64,000 bases of DNA from Dyella terrae. GTDB taxonomy: Bacteria; Pseudomonadota; Gammaproteobacteria; Xanthomonadales; Rhodanobacteraceae. Every line of letters begins with the position of its first letter. Position 1 is the stretch's first letter. The notes under the pieces are model-generated. The model worked only from the letters and a program-made list of their open reading frames with translations, did not search any database and had not been told where the DNA came from. Where the stretch lies: contig NZ_CP089414.1 of NCBI RefSeq assembly GCF_022394535.1, positions 1,178,001 through 1,242,000 on the forward strand, written 5' to 3'. The position numbers were made by a program, and so were the translations under genes. This document shows, one piece after another, positions 27,610 through 39,978 of this stretch.

Positions 27610-28629
27610 TCACCGCGATGGCAGATAGCCCATCGGGTCGACCGGGTTGCCGTCCTTACGGATCTGGAACTGGAGTTCGTCGCGCGACGAGCCTGTGGAA
27701 CCCATTTCCGCGATCTGCTGACCCGCCGTGACGCGCTGGCCTTCCTTCACCAGTCGCTTGCTGTTGTGGCCATAAGCCGACAGGTAGCTGTCGTTGTGCT
27801 TGACGATGACCAACTCGCCATAGCCCACCAGACCGTTGCCGCTGTACACGACCACGCCATCGGCCGCTGCCCGCACAGGGTCGCCCGTCTTGCCGCCGAT
27901 CTCGATGCCAGGAATGGCATCACCCGACTGGAAGCGCTTAATGAGCGTGCCGTCCGCAGGCCAGCGCCAGGTCACGCCGCCATTACTGCGGGTTGCCCCG
28001 GGCGCTGCTGGCACAGGCGGTGCCGGCGGGGGTGTATTGCTGGCGGTGGCAGCAGGCGCGCCAGCCACCGGAACCACCGGGGTGGTCGCAGCCGCTGGCG
28101 TGGTTGCCGAATGTGCAGGAGCCGCTGTGCTGGCGGCCGCTGCGGGAGCTCCGACCGACGCCACATCGGCCGCCACCGTTGCTGCCGGCTGTCCGCCCTG
28201 CTGAGTGTCCTGGGTCGACGAGACGACATGGCCAGCGGATGCCACCGGCTTGGCGGTCGTCACGACCGCAGCGGTGTGCATGGCTGCCGCGGCAGGCGGC
28301 CTGCCGTTGGCGGGAGCCAGTTGCAGCTCCTGCCCCGGCCAGATCGTGTAGGGCGAATCGATGTGATTCCAGCCGGCCAGGTCGCGGAAGTCCACGCCAT
28401 TGCGGAAGGCGATCGAATAAAGCGTATCGCCCTTCATCACCTTGTAGGTTCCGCCCGGTGCGGATCGGGCTGAAGGGGCGACAACGCGCGACGAGCTATT
28501 GGCTGCCGGCTCCACGACGACGGACCGCTGGGTGCCACAGGCAACCAGCAGGATGGCGGAGGTGAGGGTCAGCGACCGGAGATATCCATTCATGGTGGTC
28601 AGCATAACGAGGCGAGACGGTATTTTCAT
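27610..28629 (-). CDS. nlpD: NlpD-like murein hydrolase activator, lipoprotein with LysM and degenerate LytM domains
   Basis: About 339 residues from the ATG at 28629 (AGGG about six bases upstream); an ATG at 28593 would give a more usual signal peptide length. The signal ends in the lipobox LLVAC, so the mature protein is an envelope lipoprotein. A LysM domain follows (YKVMKGDTLYSIAFRNGV, WPGQELQL), then an Ala/Pro/Thr-rich linker of about 130 residues and a C-terminal M23-type domain. The M23 metal ligands are missing: GIEIGG replaces the HxxxD region and ELQFQIR replaces HLHFEIR. It should therefore activate an amidase (AmiC-type) and not cleave peptidoglycan itself. It is last in the surE-pcm-yqaA-nlpD run. 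Confidence 0.93.
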   Translation of the reverse strand: MKIPSRLVMLTTMNGYLRSLTLTSAILLVACGTQRSVVVEPAANSSSRVVAPSARSAPGGTYKVMKGDTLYSIAFRNGVDFRDLAGWNHIDSPYTIWPGQELQLAPANGRPPAAAAMHTAAVVTTAKPVASAGHVVSSTQDTQQGGQPAATVAADVASVGAPAAAASTAAPAHSATTPAAATTPVVPVAGAPAATASNTPPPAPPVPAAPGATRSNGGVTWRWPADGTLIKRFQSGDAIPGIEIGGKTGDPVRAAADGVVVYSGNGLVGYGELVIVKHNDSYLSAYGHNSKRLVKEGQRVTAGQQIAEMGSTGSSRDELQFQIRKDGNPVDPMGYLPSR

Positions 28630-28670
28630 GCGTACCCTGCTGACAGGCACGTGGACCTGCCGCCCAGCGT

Positions 28671-29279
28671 TCAGCGCGACAGGAACCACCATGCCGCCAA
28701 CGCTGCCAGGATGATCAGCGCCGCCCAGCCAATGCGCTCGATGTGCTTGTGCAGGATGCGCTCGGCACGCTCGCCGAAAAGACGAATAAGCAGCGCCAGC
28801 AACCACACGCGCTTGCCACGCCCCACCGCCATGCACACCAGGAACGGGACGATCGGCACGCCGACGATACCCGCCGCCCAGGTGACGAACTTCATCGGCA
28901 CCACCGGCTGCAGCGCAGCCAGCGCCAGCACCACCATCAGACCCAGCCAATGCTGGTTCATCTGCATTCGCAGGTTGTCCACGCCCTTTTCAATGGGCGC
29001 GAGCAAGTGCAGGCTGTCGAGCAATGGCGACAAGGCATGGAAAGCCCAATGGCCCAGCGCATAGCCCACCAGCGAACCCAGCAGCGAGAACAGCAGGCTG
29101 ATGTTGGCGTAGAAAAACGCCTTGTGGCGCTTGCCCAGCATCATCGGCGCAAGCATCACTTCCGGCATGATCGGGAAGATGAAGGCCTCGACGAAGCTCA
29201 GGCCGCACAGGTAATACAAAGCCCGGGGGTGGCGCGCCCACGTCAGTGCGCGCGCATACAACGGTCCAAACAGACGCAT
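28671..29279 (-). CDS. yqaA: YqaA/DedA-family inner membrane protein
   Basis: 202 residues from the ATG at 29279, which has AAGGAAG upstream; the longer frame would overlap pcm. Four to five hydrophobic segments (LCGLSFVEAFIFPIMPEVMLAPMML, LLFSLLGSLVGYALGHWAF, LGLMVVLALAALQPVVPMKFVTWAAG, ALLIRLF, AALIILAALAAWWFL) carry the conserved FPxxPE and a Gly-rich core of the SNARE-associated/VTT family. DedA relatives are implicated in lipid-carrier recycling and membrane homeostasis. The gene lies between pcm and nlpD, its conserved position in Xanthomonadales and Pseudomonas. Confidence 0.88.
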   Translation of the reverse strand: MRLFGPLYARALTWARHPRALYYLCGLSFVEAFIFPIMPEVMLAPMMLGKRHKAFFYANISLLFSLLGSLVGYALGHWAFHALSPLLDSLHLLAPIEKGVDNLRMQMNQHWLGLMVVLALAALQPVVPMKFVTWAAGIVGVPIVPFLVCMAVGRGKRVWLLALLIRLFGERAERILHKHIERIGWAALIILAALAAWWFLSR

Positions 29280-29301
29280 GCTTAGTAGCTTCCTTGTGAC
29301 A

Positions 29302-29982
29302 TCAGCCGATGCCGCCGAGCAGGGGCACGAAACTGACCGCGGCCAGTTCCTCTTGGACAAAATCGCCCTGCCCGTCGCCACGCATGCGGATCAGCGTCTG
29401 GTTGCTGGGTGAACCCACCGGCGCCACGAGCACACCGGTCGGGCTGAGCTGGTCCAGCACGGCATGCGGAATCGCATCGCCGGCTGCCGTCAGAATGATG
29501 GCGTCGAACGGTGCTTCATCCGCCCAACCCAACTTGCCGTCGTCATGGCGCGAGCGGATGTTGTTAAGACCGAGCTGGCGGAAACGACGACGCGCCTGGC
29601 GCAGCAGTTCCTCAATACGCTCGACCGTAAAGACCTGGGGCACGATCTGCGCCAGCACCACAGCCTGGTAACCCGAACCGGTGCCGATCTCCAGCACCTT
29701 CTGCGGCACTCCAAACTCGAGCAGCGCCTCGGTCATGCGCGCTACCACCCACGGCTGGGAAATGGTCTGACCATGACCGATCGGTAGCGCAGTGTTCTCA
29801 TAGGCGCGCGAATGCAGCGCCTGATCGATGAAATGATGGCGCGGCGTGTTGCGGATCACATCGATCACACGCTGATCGCGGATGCCTTCGTCCTTCAGCT
29901 TCACGACAAGGCGATCGCGCGCGCGTTGCGAGGTCATGCCCTCGCCTTTCAATGCAGATGGCGGCAACGGATGCACGTTCAT
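29302..29982 (-). CDS. pcm: Protein-L-isoaspartate O-methyltransferase
   Basis: The 226-residue repair methyltransferase uses SAM to methylate isoaspartyl residues in damaged proteins. The PCMT signature ALPIGHGQTISQPWVVARMTEAL and SAM motif VLEIGTGSGYQA are intact, followed by VFTVERIEEL and LILTAAGDAIP-type motifs. The start lies four bases after the surE stop; an in-frame ATG at 29937 is an alternative with AAAGG upstream. The surE-pcm pairing is a conserved stress-survival arrangement. Confidence 0.96.
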   Translation of the reverse strand: MNVHPLPPSALKGEGMTSQRARDRLVVKLKDEGIRDQRVIDVIRNTPRHHFIDQALHSRAYENTALPIGHGQTISQPWVVARMTEALLEFGVPQKVLEIGTGSGYQAVVLAQIVPQVFTVERIEELLRQARRRFRQLGLNNIRSRHDDGKLGWADEAPFDAIILTAAGDAIPHAVLDQLSPTGVLVAPVGSPSNQTLIRMRGDGQGDFVQEELAAVSFVPLLGGIG

Positions 29983-29986
29983 GCCC

Positions 29987-30781
29987 TCATGCTGCCTCGT
30001 CGGCGGGCTTGCCGGCTGCCACGCCCTGGTTCAATGCACCCACCCAACTACTGACCTTCTCCAATGCCTGGAAGCGCGTCAGGTCGACATGGATGGGCGT
30101 GACCGATACGTAACCGCGACGCACAGCGTTGAAGTCCGTACCGGGGCCTGCATCATCCACGTCACCGGCTGGGCCGATCCACCAGATTTCCTTGCCACGC
30201 GGATCGGTCTGCTTGATGCACGGCTCCGCACGATGGCGCTTGCCCAGGCGCGTCACCTCAAAACCGCAGATCTGATCCCATGGCAGGTCGGGCACGTTGA
30301 CGTTGAGGATGGTGTCCGCCGGAAGCGGATCGACCCGCAGGCGCTGCATGAGCAGCAGCACGGCGTTGGCGGCCGAGTCGTAGTGCTCGCCCTTGTGATC
30401 CTTGCTGACCAGCGACACCGCGATGGCCGGCAAGCCGAGGAAACGCCCCTCCATCGCGGCCGACACCGTGCCCGAATAGATGACGTCATCGCCAAGGTTG
30501 GCGGAATTGTTGATGCCAGATACCACCATGTCGGGCTCATGGTCGAGCATGCCCGCCAGCGCCAAGTGCACGCAGTCGGTCGGCGTGCCAGCAACACGGT
30601 AGTAGCCGTTGTCCATGCGCAACGCACGGATAGGCGCATCCAGCGTGAGGGAATTGCTGGCGCCGGAGCGATCGCGATCAGGCGCCACTACGGTCACCTG
30701 GCCGATCGCGCCAAGGCGCTCGGCGAGCACGCGGATGCCCGGTGCATCCACCCCGTCGTCGTTTGAAACCAGAACTCGCAT
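29987..30781 (-). CDS. surE: 5'/3'-nucleotidase SurE
   Basis: The 264-residue metal-dependent nucleoside monophosphate phosphatase / exopolyphosphatase carries the N-terminal NDDG (residues 7-10) that binds the divalent metal. It also has the active-site run [29 protein letters not shown] and the C-terminal [12 protein letters not shown] strand. It is first in the surE-pcm-yqaA-nlpD set, but unlike in E. coli truD is not immediately upstream: the smr gene and a repeat-bearing gap lie between. Confidence 0.97.
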   Translation of the reverse strand: MRVLVSNDDGVDAPGIRVLAERLGAIGQVTVVAPDRDRSGASNSLTLDAPIRALRMDNGYYRVAGTPTDCVHLALAGMLDHEPDMVVSGINNSANLGDDVIYSGTVSAAMEGRFLGLPAIAVSLVSKDHKGEHYDSAANAVLLLMQRLRVDPLPADTILNVNVPDLPWDQICGFEVTRLGKRHRAEPCIKQTDPRGKEIWWIGPAGDVDDAGPGTDFNAVRRGYVSVTPIHVDLTRFQALEKVSSWVGALNQGVAAGKPADEAA

Positions 30782-30970
30782 GATGATCCGTTCAAGGCCA
30801 GTCGCGGCAACGCTGCGTAGGCAGCGCTCGCCGGGTCAAGCCTGAAGTCTACCGGACCGGCGCAGCGGTTTCACATCACGCCGGCTCACGTTTCCGATGC
30901 ATCCCAACTCAGGCAGCGACTCAACCGCGACGCGACGCGCCAGCACCCCGGGTGCATTAGGATTCAGGAC

Positions 30971-31516
30971 ATGAAACATCGTCCGCCCACCCCGGTTTCA
31001 GACGACGACACCCGCCTGTTCCGCGAGGCCATCGGCGACGTCAAACCGTTCGACCCGGTCGCGCCAGCGCCGGCCGCCCCCAAGCCTGAGCCGCATCCGT
31101 ACATGCTGGAAGCGGACGAAGCCGCCGTGCCGGGCGAACTACTCGACATGGCGTTCGATCCAACGCTGATCGAGGTGGGCGAGGAACTGAGTTACCTCAG
31201 AGACGGCTATTCACCCAAGCTGCTGCGCCAGCTCAAGCGCGGCCAATACAGCGTCCAGGACGAGATCGACCTGCATCAGATGAACGCAGCCACCGCGCAA
31301 GCCTGCATTGTGGATTTCCTGGCGGAAGCGAAGCACCAGGGCATTCGTTGCGTGCGCATCGTGCATGGCAAGGGGTTGCGGTCGCGGGCGGCCGGTCCCG
31401 TGCTCAAGGCACTGACGGATCGGATGCTTCGCCGACGGGACGATGTGGTGGCGTTTGCTTCGGCGCGGCCGATGCAGGGGGGAACGGGGGCGGTGGTGGT
31501 GCTTTTGAAGGGGTAA
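30971..31516 (+). CDS. Smr/MutS2-C-terminal domain protein
   Basis: 181 residues with a disordered, Pro-rich first half and a C-terminal Smr domain. The motifs are DEIDLHQMNAATAQ (LDxH-like), VRIVHGKGLRS and RPMQGGTGAVVVLLKG (GGxGAxxV). Smr domains act as nicking endonucleases on DNA or RNA; in E. coli the stand-alone protein SmrB cleaves mRNA at collided ribosomes. This protein has the stand-alone proteobacterial layout. It is divergent from surE and faces the repeat-bearing gap. Confidence 0.93.
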   Translation: MKHRPPTPVSDDDTRLFREAIGDVKPFDPVAPAPAAPKPEPHPYMLEADEAAVPGELLDMAFDPTLIEVGEELSYLRDGYSPKLLRQLKRGQYSVQDEIDLHQMNAATAQACIVDFLAEAKHQGIRCVRIVHGKGLRSRAAGPVLKALTDRMLRRRDDVVAFASARPMQGGTGAVVVLLKG

Positions 31517-31612
31517 TGGTGATTAATGTGGGGTTCTGTTTGTCGTTTCTTGTCGCGTATGCGGAGTGCGCGTGAGTCGTTTAGGTGTCGTCAGTGGTCG
31601 GCCGTCGCCTCA

Positions 31613-31739
31613 TGCGTTACCGCGACCTGGCCGCTTGCGCAGCGGGCGTTTCGATCGTCTGCCGACGACGCGAAGCTAGTCCCGTGGGACGCTCGAGTCA
31701 CTTTTCTTTGTTGGCCCAAAGAAAAGTAACCCGAAGAAA
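31613..31739 (+). repeat. Left arm of a long imperfect inverted repeat
   Basis: The core at 31697-31739 includes GTCACTTTTCTTTG and AAAGAAAAGTAACCC, itself nearly palindromic. Its reverse complement matches 32239-32281 at almost every base. Outward of the core, similarity continues in patches to about 31613 (for example GAAACGCCCGC and AGGTCGCG when read on the minus strand). The arms enclose about 500 bases. Confidence 0.7.
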
Positions 31740-32122
31740 TGGCCTGACAGGCCAACGCCTGCAGCATTACGTTGGGATAAGCCCGAACGGATGAGGAACG
31801 TTGTTGCTTGGAACCTTCGCCGCTACACAGCGGGTACTTCGGCGCGCTTCGCAACGCGCCATAGCGGAGAGGACTTAAAGCAGGCTTCGCTACGCTTTCC
31901 TACCGCAGAGGCAAGGGAAAGAAGACGCTACGCTTCCCGACCGTTGTGGAGAACTCGCCACGTAACGGCATCGCCCCCCCCTACCTCGACTTTGAGCATC
32001 AGAGCAGGAGCAACGCGACCTGCCGCGATGCGATGTGCAGCGCAGCTGCACGAGCCGTCCGCCTTCGCCTTTGACCTCCGGGCCCCCTGTGCAGCGGTGA
32101 GGGGCGGACGAGAAGGCCCGTA

Positions 32123-32152
32123 GGGGGATCGGCAAGGATGCCGACCCCTTTT
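32123..32152 (+). terminator. Terminator-like hairpin with T4 tail inside the repeat region
   Basis: GGGGATCGGCA and TGCCGACCCC pair around AGGA (32123-32148) with one bulged A and are followed by TTTT. It could end read-through transcription from smr, or simply be one of the repeat hairpins. Confidence 0.4.
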
Positions 32153-32238
32153 CGCCAGGGCAGGAGGCCCTGTCGAAAAGCCCGGCCGCCCCTCACGAAC
32201 TGGCCGGCTTCACCGGCCAGCGCCAAGTGGGGGTGCCC

Positions 32239-32343
32239 TTTCTTTGGGTTACTTTTCTTCGGGCAAGCAAAGAAAAGTGACTCGGCCTCCGGCAGGAGGG
32301 CGAAACGCCCGCCGCGTAGGCGGCTAGGTCGCGATCACACGAC
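32239..32343 (-). repeat. Right arm of a long imperfect inverted repeat
   Basis: The core at 32239-32281 (TTTCTTTGGGTTACTTTTC...AAAGAAAAGTGAC) is the inverted counterpart of 31697-31739. Outward similarity continues through GCGAAACGCCCGCC and GGTCGCGATCAC to about 32343. No transposase gene is linked, so this is either a non-autonomous element or two independent insertions of a dispersed repeat in opposite orientation. Confidence 0.7.
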
Positions 32344-32451
32344 AACCAAGCGCAAAGTCACTGGACCCCTGCCTACGCAGGGGTGACGGTTCTTTTGAAG
32401 TAATGAGGCAAGGGTGTCCCCTCACCCCAAAAGGAGAGAGGGAGCAGAAAC

Positions 32452-33468
32452 TCAACCCGCCCGCGCCAACTCCCGAACCACCGTCGTCGCATAAGCCCCC
32501 GCCGGCAATTCAAAACTCAACTCCAACGCAGCGTCATCCAACCAACGCCACTTCAGGTCCTTCGGAATCATCCGCAGCGCCCGACGCTCCTGATCCATCT
32601 TCGCCGCCACCAACCCATCAGCCAGATCCGCATTCTCAGCCGCAATCGCATTCTCTAGCGCCGCGACATCATCCTTCGCTGGCGTTTCATCACGCCCCCA
32701 CAACGGACCTGACGGATGAATATCACCCGTCGCCAATCGCTGCGACAACGTTGCGTCGAACGGCTCGGGTCCAAACCATGAGCGTGAGCCGGCGAGCGAC
32801 CAGATCTCACCCTCCATCGGAGAATCCCAAGCATCGCGCTCAACGCGCGCCGCGAGCACGGCGTTGAAGATGTGCGAACGCGCTGCAGACAGCAGGAAGT
32901 GGCGCTTGTCCCGATCCACTCGACGACCGGCGAACATGGCGCGCGCTTGCGCTACGTTGCCACCCTCGCGTCCGAAACGCTGCTCGCCAAAATAGTTGGG
33001 CACGCCGCGCTGCGCGATCTGCGTGAGCACCTGCTCGGCCACGCTGCGATCACCGTCGACCTGGCGAAGCACCAGCACGAAACGGTTGCCGCGCAAGGCG
33101 CCGCGCTTGAGCTTGCGCTTGTGGCGGGTGACGGCCAATACCTTCGCGTCCTCGCCAGGAAAGGCAGTCCAGTCCGGATGAGGCTTGCCTGCCAGCTGCA
33201 CCGAGAACGTCTGGCGCGTCACCGCGTGGCGATCCTTGAGTCCCGCATAGCCCACGTCCAGCGGTGGAACGCCCGCGAATTTCGCCAGCTCGCGGGCCAC
33301 CCAGTCGGTGTTGGCACCGCGCTTCTCCACCCACAGCAAGGCATGTTCACCCTCGCCGTCGGCGTCGTAACCGAGGATTTCCTCGACCTGGAAATCGTCG
33401 GGCGTGCTGCGCAGGACTGCGGTCAGCGGTGGGTTGCCATAGGCATAAGGCAGTTCGAGATCGGACAT
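32452..33468 (-). CDS. truD: tRNA pseudouridine(13) synthase TruD
   Basis: 338 residues with a start preceded by GGAG. The family signature AGLKDRHAVTRQTFSV carries the catalytic Asp. RGVPNYFGEQRFGREGGN is the second conserved block, and GSRSWFGPEPFDATLSQRL lies in the TRUD insertion domain. The enzyme isomerises U13 of tRNA-Glu. It lies downstream of ispF, about 230 bases away, keeping the ispD-ispF-truD order known from E. coli. Confidence 0.96.
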   Translation of the reverse strand: MSDLELPYAYGNPPLTAVLRSTPDDFQVEEILGYDADGEGEHALLWVEKRGANTDWVARELAKFAGVPPLDVGYAGLKDRHAVTRQTFSVQLAGKPHPDWTAFPGEDAKVLAVTRHKRKLKRGALRGNRFVLVLRQVDGDRSVAEQVLTQIAQRGVPNYFGEQRFGREGGNVAQARAMFAGRRVDRDKRHFLLSAARSHIFNAVLAARVERDAWDSPMEGEIWSLAGSRSWFGPEPFDATLSQRLATGDIHPSGPLWGRDETPAKDDVAALENAIAAENADLADGLVAAKMDQERRALRMIPKDLKWRWLDDAALELSFELPAGAYATTVVRELARAG

Positions 33469-33700
33469 AGGACTCCACCGGCATCGCCGGCAACAAAAGA
33501 AAGATCGCGCGAGCAGCGCATTACATCAGGAACAGTGTGGCGAGGCCGAGAAAGGTGAAGAACCCGCCCGAGTCAGCCGTTGATCAGGGTGACGGCGATC
33601 TCCTTGCACTACAGACGCCGCGCACGTGCGAGCGTGATTTCGCTGATCTCATCAAGCTGGTTGTGCAGGCGCGAGGCCGAACTTCGGCCGCCGGCCTCGC

Positions 33701-34177
33701 TTACGCCAGAACCAGCAACACGCAGGCTTGCGCCGCGATGCCCTCGCCGCGACCCGTGAAGCCGAGCTTCTCAGTGGTCGTGGCCTTAACGCTGATACGG
33801 TCGAGCTCGCAGCCCAACTCTTCGGCAACGGCTTCGCGCATGGCGAGGGAATGAGGCCCCACCTTGGGCGCTTCGCAAATGACGGTGACGTCGGCGTTAC
33901 CCAGCGCATACCCCTGATCACGCATCAGCTTGGCCGCGTGACGCAGGAATATCCGGCTGTCCGCGTTGCGCCACTGTTCTTGGCTGGGTGGAAAATGCCG
34001 GCCGATGTCGCCCAGTGCGAGCGCGCCGAAGATGGCATCACACAGTGCATGGATGACCACGTCGCCATCGGAGTGGGCCACGATGCCGCGTGTGTGCGGC
34101 ACGCGTACACCGCCAAGCATCACGTGGTCGCCTTCGCCGAAGATATGGACGTCGAAGCCCTGTCCGATCCGCATCAT
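33701..34177 (-). CDS. ispF: 2-C-methyl-D-erythritol 2,4-cyclodiphosphate synthase
   Basis: 158 residues with AAGGAG six bases before the ATG. It catalyses the fifth step of the MEP isoprenoid pathway. The zinc site is GFDVH at the N-terminus plus the later His in [20 protein letters not shown]. The substrate-binding HFPP and the C-terminal [22 protein letters not shown] motif are all present. It follows ispD closely (28 bases). Confidence 0.97.
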   Translation of the reverse strand: MMRIGQGFDVHIFGEGDHVMLGGVRVPHTRGIVAHSDGDVVIHALCDAIFGALALGDIGRHFPPSQEQWRNADSRIFLRHAAKLMRDQGYALGNADVTVICEAPKVGPHSLAMREAVAEELGCELDRISVKATTTEKLGFTGRGEGIAAQACVLLVLA

Positions 34178-34205
34178 GGGAAACTCCTTGCAGCCGTTTG
34201 GGCTT

Positions 34206-34898
34206 TCACTTCATATGCGACAACAGGAATTCGGCCAATGCGAAATCCGTTGCCGTGGTGACCTTGATATTGTCTTCGGCGCCCTCGACCAGCAACGGCG
34301 CAAAACCTGCGCGCTCCATCGCCATGGCCTCGTCGCTCACCGTCACGCCGGCTGCATAAGCCGATTGCAGTGCTGCAGCCAGCTCGCCACGACGGAACAT
34401 CTGCGGCGTGAAAGCACGCCAGCGGTGGTCGCGCGGCTCGGTGACTTCGCTGCGCCCCTCGCCATTCGCACGCTTGAGCGTGTCGCGCAACGGTGCGCCA
34501 AGCAGGCCGCCGCCAGCGGGAACACCGATGTCGATGAGTCGCGTGATGTCGGCTTCGCGCACGCACGGACGCGCGGCGTCGTGTACCAGTACGAAGGCGT
34601 CTTCTGCTACGTCACCGGGCAAGGCGCGAACGCCAGCCAGTACGGAATCGCAGCGCTCGGCTCCGCCCAAGGTGGTGAGTACGGGCTTTCCGTACAGATT
34701 ATCGACGCCGGGCCAGTGCCCGTCGTTGCCACCCAGTACGACCATCAGTCCGGCGATGCGGGGATGGATCGCCAGCCGCTCCAGCGTATGCAGGATCAGC
34801 GGCCTACCGGTCAACGGCAGGTATTGTTTGGGAATGGTGCCACCTACACGCGTGCCACGCCCCGCCGCAGGCACCACGCACCAGAGGCCCGCACTCAT
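34206..34898 (-). CDS. ispD: 2-C-methyl-D-erythritol 4-phosphate cytidylyltransferase
   Basis: 230 residues. The N-terminal nucleotide-binding motif [33 protein letters not shown] and the late [14 protein letters not shown] are the IspD signatures. It transfers CMP from CTP to MEP. The ATG overlaps the end of ftsB by four bases, so the two are coupled. Confidence 0.97.
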   Translation of the reverse strand: MSAGLWCVVPAAGRGTRVGGTIPKQYLPLTGRPLILHTLERLAIHPRIAGLMVVLGGNDGHWPGVDNLYGKPVLTTLGGAERCDSVLAGVRALPGDVAEDAFVLVHDAARPCVREADITRLIDIGVPAGGGLLGAPLRDTLKRANGEGRSEVTEPRDHRWRAFTPQMFRRGELAAALQSAYAAGVTVSDEAMAMERAGFAPLLVEGAEDNIKVTTATDFALAEFLLSHMK

Positions 34899-35221
34899 GG
34901 GTTACCGCTGGTCGAACTGGTGGGCGCGGGCGCTTCGGCGGTGCCCGGCTTTTCGACGACCTGATAGAACGTTTCGCCCGGCTTGATCAGGCCGAGCTCG
35001 GCGCGGGCGCGAGCCTCCACGGCTTGCTCGCCATGCTTGAGGTCGCTCACGTCCGCACCCAGGGCCTGGTTTCGCGTGGTCAGCTTGTCGTTGTCCTCAC
35101 CCTGCTTTTTGACGGCGGCACGCAGTGTTTCCACTTCGTGCACGCCGCCATGACCGTTCCACAGTTTTACCTGCAGGGCGATCAGCAGAAGGATCAGGAT
35201 CAGGGCGACCCAACGCACCAT
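34895..35221 (-). CDS. ftsB: Cell division protein FtsB
   Basis: 108 residues: a short cytoplasmic start, one membrane helix (VALILILLLIALQVKLW), a heptad-like coiled coil (VHEVETLRAAVKKQGEDNDKLTTRNQALGADVSDLKHG) and the conserved RARAELGLIKPGETFYQVVE. It forms the FtsQLB divisome subcomplex that activates septal synthesis. A Pro/Ala/Thr tail of about 15 residues is extra compared with E. coli. It sits between eno and ispD, its usual place. Confidence 0.95.
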   Translation of the reverse strand: MVRWVALILILLLIALQVKLWNGHGGVHEVETLRAAVKKQGEDNDKLTTRNQALGADVSDLKHGEQAVEARARAELGLIKPGETFYQVVEKPGTAEAPAPTSSTSGNP

Positions 35222-35236
35222 GGGCTAAGCGTCTCC

Positions 35237-36571
<1,335 letters not shown>

Positions 36572-36831
36572 TTAGTGAGGTAGCAAACGAAGTACGACTA
36601 ATGCAATAACAATAACAGCGATACAGATGGCCAGCAGGCGGCCGCGCTTGCGAAAGCGCTCGATGAATTCCAGTGCGCGCCCCTGCCCGGCAAGGGCTTG
36701 CTCCTGCTTGGCCAAGGCCTGCTGGACCCTGGCCTCTGCCTGCTCGCTTTGTTTCCTGTAGAGCTCAAGATGCTCGCGCTGGAGATCACGGATCTCGGTC
36801 AGTAGCGCGATCAGCGGCTCTTGCGATGACA

Positions 36832-36832
<1 letters not shown>
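36572..36832 (-). CDS. Small coiled-coil membrane protein between kdsA and eno
   Basis: 86 residues from an ATG that overlaps the kdsA stop (TGATG). An acidic-basic helical stretch of about 55 residues (IRDLQREHLELYRKQSEQAEARVQQALAKQEQAL, coiled-coil-like) is followed by a basic FRKRGRLLA and one C-terminal membrane helix (ICIAVIVIALVVLRLL). This is a tail-anchored topology with the coiled coil in the cytoplasm. I do not recognise a function. Tight placement in the kdsA-eno run argues that it is real. Confidence 0.75.
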
Positions 36833-39351
<2,519 letters not shown>

Positions 39352-39377
39352 GGGATGCAGCCGTGCTGGAAATATGT

Positions 39378-39383
39378 ATTTTA
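39378..39383 (-). promoter_or_regulatory. Possible -10 element of the pyrG operon
   Basis: TAAAAT on the minus strand lies 26 bases upstream of the pyrG ATG, in the only AT-rich patch of this interval, and would give a leader of about 20 bases. No convincing -35 box is seen at 16-18 bases, so this is tentative. Confidence 0.3.
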
Positions 39384-39490
39384 GAGGAAGAACGGGCTGG
39401 CCGCGAGGGTTTGCGGGGGTGTAAATGACTGGCGCGTTCAAGTTAGGGGCGCTGGCGGCACCCTGGGGCGACGTCGGCGCTGCTTTTGCT

Positions 39491-39518
39491 CGTCATTCCG
39501 GCGCCGGCCGGAATGACG
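39491..39518. repeat. Perfect 12-bp palindromic repeat (REP-like)
   Basis: The arms CGTCATTCCGGC (39491-39502) and GCCGGAATGACG (39507-39518) enclose GCCG. Palindromes with this CGTCATTCC/GGAATGACG edge are common intergenic repeats in many proteobacteria. It lies between pyrG and the cyo terminator. Confidence 0.7.
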
Positions 39519-39561
39519 GATCGAAAAATTGAAGCCGCCCACCCAGCCCCAGAAACGACAA

Positions 39562-39579
39562 GGGCGCCCGAAGGCGCCC
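39562..39579 (-). terminator. UUCG-loop hairpin downstream of cyoD
   Basis: On the minus strand GGGCGCC-TTCG-GGCGCCC is followed by TTGTCGTTTC. The stable UUCG tetraloop and position 25 bases after the cyoD stop fit termination of the cyoABCD transcript, although the T-run is interrupted. Confidence 0.65.
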
Positions 39580-39603
39580 CGTCGCGAACCCTGACGAGCC
39601 GCC

Positions 39604-39978
39604 TTATTCGACCGGCATCATCTGGGACGTCGGATGCATCATGTTCGCATTCATGTTGTGCATCACCCACAGCGAACCGACCACCACGATGGCCAGGATC
39701 AGCAGAGTGAACAGCATGATGGCGAAATTGCTGCGCTGGGACGGTGACAGACCCATATGCAGGAAATACTTCAGCTGGACGATGAGCTGAGCCACGCCGA
39801 ACACGATGATGCCCGGCATCATCAGGTCGTGCGGAACCTTGCCGCTCATGACCACGCCGAATGACGCCAGCGTCAGCACCACCGACAGCACGAAGCCGAC
39901 GACGTAGGACTTGGTGCTGCCGTGATCGGCATGCTCGGCGCCGTGGTGGGCGTCGTGGGAATGGTGGTTGCCGGACAT
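39604..39978 (-). CDS. cyoD: Cytochrome bo3 ubiquinol oxidase subunit IV
   Basis: 124 residues from the ATG at 39978, which overlaps the cyoC stop (TGATG). A His-rich N-terminus precedes three membrane helices (SYVVGFVLSVVLTLASFGVV, MMPGIIVFGVAQLIVQLKYFLHM, FAIMLFTLLILAIVVVGSLWVM), matching the COX4-bacterial family. It aids assembly and stability of the oxidase. The longer upstream frame overlaps cyoC and is not used. Confidence 0.93.
   Translation of the reverse strand: MSGNHHSHDAHHGAEHADHGSTKSYVVGFVLSVVLTLASFGVVMSGKVPHDLMMPGIIVFGVAQLIVQLKYFLHMGLSPSQRSNFAIMLFTLLILAIVVVGSLWVMHNMNANMMHPTSQMMPVE

Larger units (their letters stand above)
31517..32451. other. Gene-free stretch with dispersed repeats and hairpins
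   Basis: About 935 bases between smr and truD hold no frame with coding character. Instead there is an imperfect inverted repeat (arms near 31613-31739 and 32239-32343). Smaller hairpins between or beside the arms include GGCGCG/CGCGCC (31841-31860), a stem with a T4 tail at 32123-32152, CTGGCCGG/CCGGCCAG (32200-32220) and CCCCTGC/GCAGGGG (32366-32383). It reads as an accumulation of non-coding repeats of the kind scattered through Xanthomonadales genomes. Confidence 0.65.

Noticed and set aside
28630..28950. N-terminal extension of nlpD
   Set aside because: It would overlap yqaA and precede the lipoprotein signal with 100 non-conserved Gly/Ala/Arg residues.
33521..33568. Hydrophobic 16-residue reading (minus strand, SGGFFTFLGLATLFLM) between truD and ispF
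   Set aside because: It looks like the end of a small membrane protein, but the frame is closed by a TGA only four codons upstream and no start or longer frame joins it. A decayed gene is possible but cannot be supported.
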